This document shows, piece by piece, positions 27,130-36,021 of a DNA stretch of 43,718 bases (within the stretch, counting starts at the first letter, position 1; each line of letters begins with the position of its first letter). Under the pieces are notes generated by a model. The model did not search any database, had not been told where the DNA came from, and saw only the letters and a program-made list of their open reading frames with translations. Both the position numbers and the translations under genes were made by a program. Origin of the DNA: Thermoplasmata archaeon (GTDB lineage Archaea > Thermoplasmatota > Thermoplasmata > Lutacidiplasmatales > UBA184). The stretch spans positions 1 through 43,718 of the forward strand of contig JAKAOB010000003.1 in assembly GCA_021812305.1 (NCBI GenBank), read 5' to 3'.

Positions 27130-27867
27130 CTATTTTACCCCGGGCCGCCGGCCGATGTAGAGCCCGCGGTCCCGGTGCCGCCCGGTGAGCACGGCATCGG
27201 CCCGGAAACCGGCGCGTCGGAACGAGCCCAGGACCTCCGCGGGCCGCAGGAGGCGGTTCTCGTGGCGTTCGAGGTAGGTGCGCACGGGGCGCCCGGGGAC
27301 GCCGACGAGGTAGCGCATCTCGATGATCGAGCGCTCCCCTTGACGCCGCGACTCGCTCAGGCGAGCGATCCTCACCTCCGTCCCGTCGTAGGTGAGGAGC
27401 GACACATGGCGTCCCTTCCACCGGTCGGGAAGGATCCAGCCCTCGACCATCGCGACCCCGCCCGGTACGAGATGGGCGAACATCCGGGCCATCGCCCGGT
27501 CGCGGTCGCGACGCGTCGACAGGTAGCCGAAGGCGCCGAAGAGGCAGACGACCGTTTCGAAGGTGCGGCCGAGGTCGAAGCTGCGAAGGTCGCCGCGGAC
27601 GAGCGGGACCCCGCGCCCGAGGGTCCGCCGCGCGACCCGGAGCATCTCGGGACTGAGGTCGACCCCCGCCAGGTCCGGAACGCTCCGGCGGAACTCCGAG
27701 AGGTGCCGTCCGGTCCCACACGCCACGTCGAGGAGCGAGCGGGAGCGGTGGCCCAGGCGGCCCCGGGCCCGGACCAGGATCTCCCGCGCCTCCGCCGCGT
27801 AGTCCTTGCCACCGTAGAGCCGGTCGTAGTAAGGAGCGAGCTCGCGGTAGAGGGCGTGGCCGACCAC
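27130..27867 (-). CDS. Class I SAM-dependent methyltransferase
   Basis: A 245-residue methyltransferase. Motif I is SLLDVACGTGRHLSEF (about residues 44-59), the acidic end of strand 2 is GVDLSPEML, motif II is near GDLRSFDLGRTFETVVCLFG, and motif III is near LVPGGVAMVEG. It transfers methyl from S-adenosylmethionine to an unknown small molecule; the overall pattern is that of the broad Methyltransf_25/11 group. The GTG start at 27867 lies 28 bases after a CTTATC box, fitting a leaderless message. The gene stands alone between the large surface protein (convergent) and AsnA. Confidence 0.86.
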   Translation of the reverse strand: MVGHALYRELAPYYDRLYGGKDYAAEAREILVRARGRLGHRSRSLLDVACGTGRHLSEFRRSVPDLAGVDLSPEMLRVARRTLGRGVPLVRGDLRSFDLGRTFETVVCLFGAFGYLSTRRDRDRAMARMFAHLVPGGVAMVEGWILPDRWKGRHVSLLTYDGTEVRIARLSESRRQGERSIIEMRYLVGVPGRPVRTYLERHENRLLRPAEVLGSFRRAGFRADAVLTGRHRDRGLYIGRRPGVK

Positions 27868-27889
27868 GCCCTCCGATAGGGCCGGCCCG

Positions 27890-27896
27890 CGATAAG
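27890..27896 (-). promoter_or_regulatory. CTTATC promoter box of the methyltransferase gene
   Basis: CCTTATCG on the minus strand 28 bases ahead of the GTG at 27867. It is the clearest example in the window of the box-to-start spacing seen with leaderless archaeal transcripts. Confidence 0.5.
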
Positions 27897-27939
27897 GCCG
27901 ACCGCTCGGCGGCCGGGAGGAGCGCGCCCGCCGACCCGG

Positions 27940-29085
27940 TTAGGTCAGCACGTGGATGTTCTTCCGGGCCGAGATCTCGGTGAGAATCTTCGGCCAGACG
28001 GAGACCGTCACCTCGCCGAGATGCGCCTTTCGCAGCAGGAGCATCTGGGTCCGCGACTGCCCGATCCCGCCGCCGATGCTCAACGGAAGCTCACTGTGGA
28101 GGATCGCCCGGTGGTACCCGTAGTTGAGGAGCTCCAGCTGACCGGCCATCGCGAGCTGGCGGCGCAGGCTTCCCGCGTCGACCCGGATCCCGCCGGACAT
28201 GAGCTCGTGGCGCCGGCGGGTCACGGGATCCCAGACCAGGATGTCCCCATTGAGCCCGTGCATCGGGCGCCCGTCCTCCGATCGGGTTTCCGTCGCCCAG
28301 TCGTCGTAGTCCGCGGCCCGCATCTCGTGCGGCAGCCCGTCGGCCAGCGGCCAGCCGATGCCGAGGATGAACACCGCCGGGTGCTTCTGCAGGAGCGCGG
28401 TCTCGCGCTGCTTGCGGGGAAGGTCGGGGTACTCGGCGAGGAGGTCCTCGGCGTGGACGAAGTGGATCTCCTTCGGCAGGGGGGGATAGCCCGGCTCGGC
28501 GAGCGCCGGGAAGCGCTGCTCGATGTACCGCTGGGCGTCGACGAGGACGGACCAGATCGAGCGGACCGTCGCGCGGAGGTAGTCGAGCGTCCGGTCCTCC
28601 GCGGCGATCGTCTTCTCCCAGTCCCACTGGTCGACGTAGGCGCTGTGGTCGTGGTCGAGGAAGTAGTCCTTCCGGACCGCGCGCATGTCCGTGAGCAGCC
28701 CCTCGCCCCGGGCCATGCCGAACTCCTGGAGGGCGGTCCGCTTCCACTTCGTCGCCGCCTGGACGACCTGGGCCGTCACCGGGTGGCGATCGTGATCGTT
28801 CGAGATGTGGAACTGGACCGGCGTGCGGGAACCGTCCCGGTCGAGGAGGTCGTTGATCCCGCTCTCGGCGGGGACGATCAGCGGCACCGTCACCATCGAG
28901 AGGCCGAGCGCTTGACAGAGGCGCTCTTCGATGTGCTCCTTGAGGTCAAAGATGGCCGCCTGGGTCTCGCGGGGCGTGAGCAGCGGGCGGTAGTCCGAGG
29001 GGAGGCTGCGTTCGACCTCCTCGTAGGTCCCGATCCCCGGGCCCGCGAGGTCGGCGATCTTCTGGGCGCGTTCGGCGGTCGCCAT
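27940..29085 (-). CDS. asnA: Aspartate-ammonia ligase (asparagine synthetase A)
   Basis: A 381-residue class II aminoacyl-tRNA-synthetase-like enzyme that makes asparagine from aspartate, ammonia and ATP. Recognisable AsnA segments are VPLIVPAESGINDLLD, FGMARGEGLLTDMRAVRKD, YVDQWDWEKTI and the C-terminal LSIGGGIGQSRTQMLLL, which carries the ATP-binding Gly and Arg. The usual length is about 330 residues, so this one carries extra sequence, partly in the middle (about 195-260). Start at the ATG at 29085, 32 bases after a CTTATC box, leaving a leader of only a few bases. AsnA is common in bacteria and found in some archaea. Confidence 0.92.
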   Translation of the reverse strand: MATAERAQKIADLAGPGIGTYEEVERSLPSDYRPLLTPRETQAAIFDLKEHIEERLCQALGLSMVTVPLIVPAESGINDLLDRDGSRTPVQFHISNDHDRHPVTAQVVQAATKWKRTALQEFGMARGEGLLTDMRAVRKDYFLDHDHSAYVDQWDWEKTIAAEDRTLDYLRATVRSIWSVLVDAQRYIEQRFPALAEPGYPPLPKEIHFVHAEDLLAEYPDLPRKQRETALLQKHPAVFILGIGWPLADGLPHEMRAADYDDWATETRSEDGRPMHGLNGDILVWDPVTRRRHELMSGGIRVDAGSLRRQLAMAGQLELLNYGYHRAILHSELPLSIGGGIGQSRTQMLLLRKAHLGEVTVSVWPKILTEISARKNIHVLT

Positions 29086-29111
29086 GGTGCCCGGCGATCC
29101 CGATCGGGGCG

Positions 29112-29118
29112 CGATAAG
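29112..29118 (-). promoter_or_regulatory. CTTATC promoter box of asnA
   Basis: GCTTATCG on the minus strand, 32 bases ahead of the asnA ATG, the same box as ahead of the methyltransferase and oxidase genes. Confidence 0.45.
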
Positions 29119-29154
29119 CGCCCCGTCAACTCCTGTGGACCCCGGCGGCCCACC

Positions 29155-29490
29155 TCACCGGCACCGGCCCCCGGCCCGGTGCAGGGGGCGATGGGCCGGC
29201 GGCCGCAGGACCGGCGGACCACCGGTGCGGGCCGGCCGCGCGCACGGCACGTGAGCCCCCGGGCGAAGCACCGGGATCGCGGGGGAGGAGTGCGGCGGGG
29301 GGACGTACGGCTCCGGCACCGGGCGGGACGGGATCGCGCCTCGCCCCTCGGCCCGGGCCGTCGCGATGAGACAGTCGTCCAGGCAGTGCGGGCAGCGAAA
29401 GCGCTGACCGACCGGGACGCTGAGGGAGATCGCCCGGCACTCCGCCCCGGTCTCGTGGCCGCAGCTCGGACAGGGGTGAAGCGGGCGCAT
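29155..29490 (-). CDS. Small zinc-ribbon protein
   Basis: A 111-residue protein starting MRPLHPCPSCGHETGAEC. It has CPSC and CPHC pairs about 27 residues apart, a spacing that fits one zinc ribbon or rubredoxin-like knuckle, plus extra Cys close by. The last 60 residues are Pro/Arg/Gly-rich and probably disordered. Zinc ribbons of this size usually bind nucleic acid or a protein partner; no specific role can be given. The stretch 29491-29758 to its right contains no other gene that I can support. Confidence 0.55.
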   Translation of the reverse strand: MRPLHPCPSCGHETGAECRAISLSVPVGQRFRCPHCLDDCLIATARAEGRGAIPSRPVPEPYVPPPHSSPAIPVLRPGAHVPCARPARTGGPPVLRPPAHRPLHRAGGRCR

Positions 29491-29758
29491 CGAAGCCCGG
29501 AGGAGAGAAGGAGGGGAAGTTCGGACCCTGTCCCACCCGGTCCGTCCCGACCCGCTCCTCCTGCGGATCGCTGGGTCCGGTGTTCCTCGGGTCGAGAACC
29601 TCTCGTCCTTCCCGATCCGCTACCTTGCGCCCGGATAGATATCCGTGAGGTCAAGCCGGGCGGACGCGGGCCGGCCGGCGGTCCGAGGGCCGACCCGCGG
29701 GCCGTCGAGAGCAGTGGACGGAGGCCCTAAGCACGAGCCGGCCGGTGCGGGAGCGACG

Positions 29759-29983
29759 ATGACCGGAGAATCGATGGCGGCCGGGACGACGATGACCTTC
29801 AAGACCCCGGGAACACCGGAAGGGATGCGCCGGGCGATCCTCCTGTCGATCCTGGGGCCGGTCGCGTGGTTGTGCTTTACCCTGGTCTATGTAGGGTTCT
29901 GGGCGCAGGGGTTCACCCTGTTCCAGAGCATCGTGGTCGTCCTGACCTCCCTGGTCGCCCTGGCGGGCGTCATGGGGGGGTAG
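29759..29983 (+). CDS. Small two-helix membrane protein
   Basis: A 74-residue protein from the ATG at 29759: a polar N-terminus of about 25 residues, then helix 1 (ILLSILGPVAWLCFTLVYVG) and helix 2 (FQSIVVVLTSLVALAGVMGG), ending in Gly-Gly-stop. Such two-helix proteins are common and mostly uncharacterised in Thermoplasmata. It has chromosome-like GC-rich codons and is the last gene before base composition drops, so it marks the left shoulder of the island. Confidence 0.6.
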   Translation: MTGESMAAGTTMTFKTPGTPEGMRRAILLSILGPVAWLCFTLVYVGFWAQGFTLFQSIVVVLTSLVALAGVMGG

Positions 29984-30127
29984 TACCATAGGGGGTCGAA
30001 ATGACACCCCCCACCCCTCTCACGAAGCGTCCTTCATCTCAAGGGATTGCCGCAAGCCAGTCCCGTCGCGAGCGAGTGGCTCAACGGGTCAGGCTGGAGG
30101 CGGTTCTTGCCGCGTTCGCCAATGAGC

Positions 30128-33100
30128 CTATGACGGCTCTGGGTCCCAAGCGGTCACGCCGTGAACGCCAAAAGCTAGGGTGAAACGCACTGGGTCGCCA
30201 CGATGCAATGGAACGCTACCTGGCCGTCTCGGATTGAAGAACAAATCCAGCCCGAGATTCGGAACGTTGTGCGGATAAACGGATCCGACGCTTTCGTAGG
30301 TCACTTCCTTAACCCGGCCGGTGAAAATCTTTCGATGGCCGCCCTCCCGGATGAAGTAAAGATATGGGCGTGAAATCAACTTCGGCGTCCCCCTTCGAAT
30401 CTCGCCGAGCAACCGCCTGACCTCCGCGCCTCTTTCTGCGCCGACCAACGCTGTTGCTCGCTGCACCAAGTCAAGCCAACTAAGTTGCCACCGCTTCGGA
30501 TGCTCGGAGCAGGCTCGGCCGATCATATCGGAAAGGATCACCGCCTTAGGGTACGAAGGATTGTCCGCTTTGAGTTCGGTTTCCAGGCTCGCGCGAAAAG
30601 CCGGCACGCACGGACTCTTGGCGCCTACTGCCGCTTCGAGATAGCGCCGGGCGTCTGCTATTCTATTCGACTGCTCCGCTCGCTGATACAATAGGAAATA
30701 CCCAAAACCTGTACCCTGAGACTTGAGCAGACTCTCAGCAAGGGCGTCGTCCAGTTCCCCGGCGTCGTCGGCGAGGCGTGCCATCTGGTCAGTCAGGAAT
30801 GCGTCAGTATTGCCGGACGCCTCCCATCCCTCCTGCAGCACGCCCAGCGCTTCTCCAAGCAACGAAATGCGCTTGGGTCCCTCCGTTCTGCCTGCCAAGT
30901 CACGCAGCACTCGCGCTTCAACGCCGTACGAGTGGGAATTCCATCTGGTCCCCGTCCTCGACTCGCGCAGGAGCTCCCTGATACGAAGGACCTCGGAGGA
31001 CTGTTCGAGACCGGGCAACTCCTTGCCCTCATAGCTCTTCCAAAGAGCGTCGGCGCGAGTCGTCTGAATGATCTCCAGCCGTTCAGTAGGGGGCTCCTCC
31101 ATCCGGGCGAGAGAGATCGCATCGTCCAGCGTCGCCAGCGCAGCGGCGTACTGTCTATCGTCCAGCAGCCTGATTCCCTGATGATGCCGGAGCAGCGAAG
31201 TCATTCCACGCGATTCTAAGCGTTGGAAAAGGTTGAGAATCGTCTGACGATCTGCGATTGTGTCGACTGGGGTCTCCCGCTCCTGCCGGCCAGGTCGGCC
31301 GACAAGAAGGTCGGCCACAAACTGGTGTTCCGCTCCGCTATCCAAATTGACCGCCCCCAGGATAGTCTCCAGCGCAGAGAGGATGGTTGGTCCTCCGCCC
31401 AGCTCCTGTGAAACAAGCTCGCCGAATCTGGAATGGAAAAACGAGACCGTAGGAGTGGGCGGGACCTCATCAACCGTCAAGATTTGGGCACACTCATCTA
31501 TGCGCGTGAACAGCTCTCCGTAGTCACATCTGAGTGCCTTTGCGAGGACTGGGAGCGGGACTGGAGTCCTTCCGAGGGTCGAGAGGAGGGCTAGTCTGAC
31601 TACTGCTTGCGCACCTGCGCTGAGGTTCAAGACCGACTGCCGTGCGATATCTTGGAAACTCTTCCGAGATTCGTCGACCAGTCGGTACATCAACTCGATG
31701 AACGTCCGGTCAGCGCTCACCTGTGATTCGAGTTCCGCGCGCGACCAACGGAAGGGTCGAACTGTTGGATCAAGCTGGTCGACATAGTCCGTGAACGGGC
31801 CAATTTCGTTCGCCTCAATCGAGTCCGGGACCCGAATCTGACAGACTTCGATTCCGAACTCTCGAACGCGATCCGGATCAATCGGCTCATACGCAACCGA
31901 AATCACTAGAACATCCGCAAAACCCCGCCACTGAAGAGAATTGATGAGGCTTCGAGCATTTTCGCCCCGGACCTGATCATCTAACAAGACAGTCAAAAAG
32001 GTCCGCCGATCTTCGCTCGTTGAACGAGCCAACTTACCGAACGCCACAACTGAGTCCTCATCAGGGGTGGCTGCACGCTGTCCGAGTCGAAGCCCGACGG
32101 ATGGAAACTCTCGAACTGCCGAGAATAGTGCCGCGTTGGCAGCGACTGTTTTCCCCGAGCCGGGCCGGCCGTAGAGGTGAATCAGAGCTGGTGGGCGAGG
32201 ATCTAGTGAAACCCACTTTGTAACGAAGGCTCGCTCTTGGCGTATGAGTTCGCGGTTCCACTCGAGTCGGTTCGAGTAAGGGCCTAGCTCGGACGTTCTT
32301 CCTCTGAAGAAATCCTTCGGGGGACACTTCCGTTCGAGCTCCAGCTGGGTGACTGGGTCAAACTGTCGGAGAAGGTCGGTCACCCGAGCCGCGTCTATGG
32401 AAAGGGTTCGGTCTCCAAAGGCGAGAACAAGTTGGGTCTTCTCAACGGTCCTGTCCACTTCCTCAGACAGTCGCCGAGCAAATTCGGCTGCGGGTTCGAC
32501 GATTGGTTCGATTCCTAGGATCCCGAATCGCCGCTTCCTTTCGTCGTTGGGATCGGATCGAAAAAGAGCGCGAATGGGAATCCTAGACCTCGAGGCGAGC
32601 CCTCTGATGACCTCAGCGGACTTTTCGAGGATTCCATCGTCGAAACTGTATCCGATTGCGAGAACCCCAGTGGCACGGACGAACTCGTCCAAGTGCTCGA
32701 ACATCAAATGGTTCTCGCGCTCCTTTCTGGCGATGTCCGCGCTACTGAGCGCCATCTGACCGCCTGAGTCAATTGGCGCCGTTCGGCAGCCCATAATCTT
32801 GAAGATCGGAACCGTTCCGGGGGTGACGAACATCACCCTGCGTGCATCCACGTAGACGATTGGCTTGACCATTCTCCCGTCGCGATAGTGGTCCTCGATC
32901 GCTGTGTCGAAATTAGTCGTGTAGACGGCCGACCAGGGCAGATCCAAGATCGAGCCGAGTTCAGCGCTCGCTCTGACGTTCGCGAGACGCTTTGCTACGG
33001 AAGCATACACCTCGGACCTTCGGCCGAGGCGAATGCAAATGTCATCCAAAGTATTGCGTGGGCTTTCTTGGGCCGGGACTCCCATTTCATTGGCGACCCA

Positions 33101-33214
33101 AGCCGCCAAATCTCCCCATGATGCTCCGCCGGAGTCGGCGGTCATGCCCGCTCCTACAAACAGAACGCCGCCGCCGTTGCGGATGTCCTGCGCGAGAGTA
33201 TCAATCAACCCCAA
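30128..33214 (-). CDS. SIR2-STAND-TPR protein, Avs5/DSR-like anti-phage candidate
   Basis: A 1028-residue protein with clearly lower GC than its left neighbours. Residues 1-240 are a SIR2-like domain: VLFVGAGMTADSGGASWGDL, the catalytic-Asn motif YTTNFDTAIEDHY, and LAIGYSFDDG. The usual K-x-H-G motif with the catalytic His reads FKIMG, so His is replaced by Met. A STAND-type NTPase follows with Walker A LYGRPGSGKTVAAN at about 345-355. The C-terminal 380 residues are TPR-like helices, probably the sensor. Related proteins destroy NAD+ after sensing phage; with this change NADase activity is doubtful. Start is a TTG at 33214, with no better in-frame start upstream. It abuts the casposon polymerase, both leftward. 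Confidence 0.82.
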   Translation of the reverse strand: MGLIDTLAQDIRNGGGVLFVGAGMTADSGGASWGDLAAWVANEMGVPAQESPRNTLDDICIRLGRRSEVYASVAKRLANVRASAELGSILDLPWSAVYTTNFDTAIEDHYRDGRMVKPIVYVDARRVMFVTPGTVPIFKIMGCRTAPIDSGGQMALSSADIARKERENHLMFEHLDEFVRATGVLAIGYSFDDGILEKSAEVIRGLASRSRIPIRALFRSDPNDERKRRFGILGIEPIVEPAAEFARRLSEEVDRTVEKTQLVLAFGDRTLSIDAARVTDLLRQFDPVTQLELERKCPPKDFFRGRTSELGPYSNRLEWNRELIRQERAFVTKWVSLDPRPPALIHLYGRPGSGKTVAANAALFSAVREFPSVGLRLGQRAATPDEDSVVAFGKLARSTSEDRRTFLTVLLDDQVRGENARSLINSLQWRGFADVLVISVAYEPIDPDRVREFGIEVCQIRVPDSIEANEIGPFTDYVDQLDPTVRPFRWSRAELESQVSADRTFIELMYRLVDESRKSFQDIARQSVLNLSAGAQAVVRLALLSTLGRTPVPLPVLAKALRCDYGELFTRIDECAQILTVDEVPPTPTVSFFHSRFGELVSQELGGGPTILSALETILGAVNLDSGAEHQFVADLLVGRPGRQERETPVDTIADRQTILNLFQRLESRGMTSLLRHHQGIRLLDDRQYAAALATLDDAISLARMEEPPTERLEIIQTTRADALWKSYEGKELPGLEQSSEVLRIRELLRESRTGTRWNSHSYGVEARVLRDLAGRTEGPKRISLLGEALGVLQEGWEASGNTDAFLTDQMARLADDAGELDDALAESLLKSQGTGFGYFLLYQRAEQSNRIADARRYLEAAVGAKSPCVPAFRASLETELKADNPSYPKAVILSDMIGRACSEHPKRWQLSWLDLVQRATALVGAERGAEVRRLLGEIRRGTPKLISRPYLYFIREGGHRKIFTGRVKEVTYESVGSVYPHNVPNLGLDLFFNPRRPGSVPLHRGDPVRFTLAFGVHGVTAWDPEPS

Positions 33215-33342
33215 GGCCGTTCCGCCCGATTCGGTCCTAACTGGCGAGAAGCTGCGTGGACTTGAGCCTAGCTGCTGTATCGGATGTATTCCTGAGCCAG
33301 TATCAGGCCCCTTCGCCCCACCGGCGAGGAGGATTCCTTTCC

Positions 33343-36021
33343 CTAGCTGTGGGCGGCTCCGTTCAAGATATGGGCGACCCGCTCGAGCAGCCCTCCCCGG
33401 TACCCCCTCACGACCTCCCCCTTCCTCAGCCTCTTCCTGAGCCTCGCGAAGTTCCTCTTGTCAATCCCATGCTCAGTGGCCCAAGAGAGAGGCAGGGCGA
33501 GGATTCGTTCGGCCCAAGGAACGTAGACCTTCGCCCGTGCTCCGGTCGGACCGACGCCCAGAACCCGGGCTGTCTCGATTCGGTTCGCCTCCTTGCCGAT
33601 CCCGTGGGTCCGGGACCTTCGGACCAGGACGTTCCGCCGAACCATCCGGCCCCCCGCGTCGCGCCCGCATTTCCGGTCCTCGTGCTCCGCGAAAGCCTCG
33701 ACCACTGAGCTCCAGTCTCTCTGACCAGGTAGTCCCATGAGCGCATCCCGGCCTACGGTGTCCTCCTTGGAGAGGTAGGGGACGAGCTCGGATCTCCACC
33801 CATCAACGGCCGCAGACGGCTCGATGTAGCGAGCCGTCATGAACGAGAATGGCCGGATCGACCCGAGGCGTTTCACCCGTGGCAAGAGCATCGGGGTCGA
33901 CAGGGAGAACTGCGCCGTGGCCGGAATCCCGACGAACCGCTTACCCGCACTCGGCCCCTCCTCAATGATCGCCTCCCAGACGTGCGCGATGAACTCCTTC
34001 CGCTCCCCGGCTACCTCGAAGGATCCTAGGCCGTGGTCAGACGCGGATTTCCGAAAGACGTGGGGCCGGCCGTGACGGTCTCGGACGAAGAGGCAGTAGC
34101 GTTTACAGGAGAGGCCATAGAACGATGGGGCGACGGCCGGAGAACCCGCCGGATACTGTTCTCGCGGGGCCTTCTCGCCAGTCTCGTCCTTCAAGAAGTG
34201 GGTCGGGATGGCGTAGGGATTGAGCGAGTCAAAGACCCGAGTGACCTCCGGAGCGATTCGGGAAGGCGTGACGAAGACCGAGTCGGTGTCTTCGTAAACG
34301 ACCTCGCCGCCGTTCGACTGGACAACCACTTCTGCCAAAGCAAGCAGCAGATGCGAGGCGGAGGTGAGGGTCGCCCCGAGGAGCGGGCAGTAGAAGTCGC
34401 CGACCTCCTCCGTCTCAGAGTCCTCCCACTCGAACGGGTCGTCGGTGAGGCCGTGAATCGTTGAGGTGCCGGCCCCTCGCTTCCGGTTCACTTCAACCGA
34501 GATCCCGTAGGCCAGCGCGTTGGAGAGGATCTTCAGCCCTTGGGCGCGAGACTCCCATCCCAGCGTTTTCGTCGCCTTCTCCCGGATGCGCTCCTCGGAG
34601 AGCTTCCGGACCATGTCCTCCTCGGACCCGATGTCGACGCCGAGCAGCCGGATCGGGCGAACTGCCTGCCGGCGGACGGGCTCGAACGTGGTCGCCCGGA
34701 CGATGCGCGGGACCCGGCCCGATTGCAGCTTTGCGGCGATGAGGTCCGGAACCAGGTAACGAAGTGTCGTCCCGGGCTCCGAGGTGACATGATTCCAGCC
34801 GATGGTCGGGGGCTGCGAGGGGTCTCCGTTGTAGGTCGAACGGACTGGGAGAATCTCGCCCCGGGCCTCGACTTCGCAGAGGGTCCACATCCGGAGGTCC
34901 AGCCACGTCTCGCGACGGAGCAGGTCCGCGACTGTCAGGGAGTCCAGCCACGACCGGACCTCCCCAGTGGAATCGCGGGTCCGGAGGCGCTTGCCGGTCA
35001 GGAACTGGTCGGCGGCCAGCAGGCAGTAGAGCGATGGGAACTCGGAGGTGAAATCGAGGACGGCTACGTCAGGGACCTCGCGTCCGGCGACCCGGCACTC
35101 GACCTTACCCGCGTAGAACGCGGACATGACCCACCCGGTCCAGTCCGCCGAAAGCTGGGGTGGCACGATGCCCCGGGCGCGAAGAGCCGCCTTCGCGAGG
35201 GAAGCTGGGGAGAAGAGGCGCGTCGGGTGCTCCTCGACGCCGAAGGCCCGATACCGGGCGACGCACTTCTCGTAGAGCTCGTAGGTGAGAGCCACATCAT
35301 TGAGCGCGTAGTCGAGATACCGGGCGTCGACAGGGCCGTGGTAGTCGGTCCTGGTTTTCTTCCGCGCGCATCCGAACGCAGTCCCCGCGGACTCGAGCGA
35401 GTGCCTCTCGCCCGTCAGCACATGAACGAAGGTCCGCAGGTCCAGGAAGGCTCCTCGATAGCGGCGCCAGCGGTTCTTGGTCCCGGCGAAGGCGATGAAC
35501 GACTTTGTCGAGTCGACGCGTTGGACCCGGATGTTCGGAATGTGCCCGGACTCGGGGTCGGACCGTTGGACGAGTCGGAGCGTGAAGTGCTCCTTAGTCC
35601 CGATCCTCTCCCTGGGGGCCCAGTCGACGGCCAGCCGCGCGAGGTCGAAGGGCAGGTTGAACCCGACGACGATGGCCTGCATCTCGAGCGCCAGGGGGAC
35701 GAAGAGCTTCCGGACGAAGCGGTCGAGCGTGAGCACGTCCGCGTCGTGCGCCTTCGCCCACGCGGCAACCGACCGGGCCTCGGCCTCCGTCAGCCTTCCG
35801 GTGAAGACGATGGTCCGGCAGAGGTGTCCGAGGGCGTACTCGCGGGCGATCCCGAAGCGGAGCTCCTGCTGGAGATCCGTCGTCGTTTCGGTGTCGAGGA
35901 TGAGAACCAGATCGGCGTTGGGGGTCTCCGGTTCGGGGCGCACTCGCTTCGAGGATTGCTTGGGCTTGGAGTGGACCCGAACGTAGACCGGCGGCTCTTC
36001 GAGCGTTGCGGCTGCGTTCAT
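33343..36021 (-). CDS. Casposon family B DNA polymerase with 3'-5' exonuclease
   Basis: An 892-residue family B polymerase. The exonuclease motifs are present: LDTET (D43, E45), GFNLPFD (N122, D126) and YALND (Y238, D242). Polymerase motif A reads VLDFTSEFPSLY (D323), a variant of DxxSLYP. Motif B is K497 in LKILSNALAYG and motif C is YEDTDS (D578, D580). All catalytic carboxylates are retained, so it should copy DNA and proofread. I see no long TPR1/TPR2 insertions of protein-primed polymerases, which fits the second casposon polymerase lineage, from Euryarchaeota. Its ATG overlaps the HNH gene's stop (ATGA). Middle GC content, between host and SIR2 gene. Confidence 0.9.
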   Translation of the reverse strand: MNAAATLEEPPVYVRVHSKPKQSSKRVRPEPETPNADLVLILDTETTTDLQQELRFGIAREYALGHLCRTIVFTGRLTEAEARSVAAWAKAHDADVLTLDRFVRKLFVPLALEMQAIVVGFNLPFDLARLAVDWAPRERIGTKEHFTLRLVQRSDPESGHIPNIRVQRVDSTKSFIAFAGTKNRWRRYRGAFLDLRTFVHVLTGERHSLESAGTAFGCARKKTRTDYHGPVDARYLDYALNDVALTYELYEKCVARYRAFGVEEHPTRLFSPASLAKAALRARGIVPPQLSADWTGWVMSAFYAGKVECRVAGREVPDVAVLDFTSEFPSLYCLLAADQFLTGKRLRTRDSTGEVRSWLDSLTVADLLRRETWLDLRMWTLCEVEARGEILPVRSTYNGDPSQPPTIGWNHVTSEPGTTLRYLVPDLIAAKLQSGRVPRIVRATTFEPVRRQAVRPIRLLGVDIGSEEDMVRKLSEERIREKATKTLGWESRAQGLKILSNALAYGISVEVNRKRGAGTSTIHGLTDDPFEWEDSETEEVGDFYCPLLGATLTSASHLLLALAEVVVQSNGGEVVYEDTDSVFVTPSRIAPEVTRVFDSLNPYAIPTHFLKDETGEKAPREQYPAGSPAVAPSFYGLSCKRYCLFVRDRHGRPHVFRKSASDHGLGSFEVAGERKEFIAHVWEAIIEEGPSAGKRFVGIPATAQFSLSTPMLLPRVKRLGSIRPFSFMTARYIEPSAAVDGWRSELVPYLSKEDTVGRDALMGLPGQRDWSSVVEAFAEHEDRKCGRDAGGRMVRRNVLVRRSRTHGIGKEANRIETARVLGVGPTGARAKVYVPWAERILALPLSWATEHGIDKRNFARLRKRLRKGEVVRGYRGGLLERVAHILNGAAHS

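Noticed and set aside
30089-30103. TCAGGCTGGAGGCGG as a possible left copy of TCAGGTGAGGGCGG (43652-43665), a target-site duplication for the whole island
   Set aside because: It needs a gap and two mismatches in about 14 bases of GC-rich sequence, and no inverted repeat lies beside it.
30001-30183. A 60-residue plus-strand frame (MTPPTPLTKRPSSQG...) at the left edge of the island
   Set aside because: It overlaps the end of the SIR2 gene on the other strand, has mixed composition without a recognisable domain, and could be chance; not called as a gene.
33343-36021. Protein-primed polymerase as in thaumarchaeal (family 1) casposons
   Set aside because: I see no long TPR1/TPR2 insertions between the motifs; the layout suits the other casposon polymerase lineage, though only a tree can settle it.
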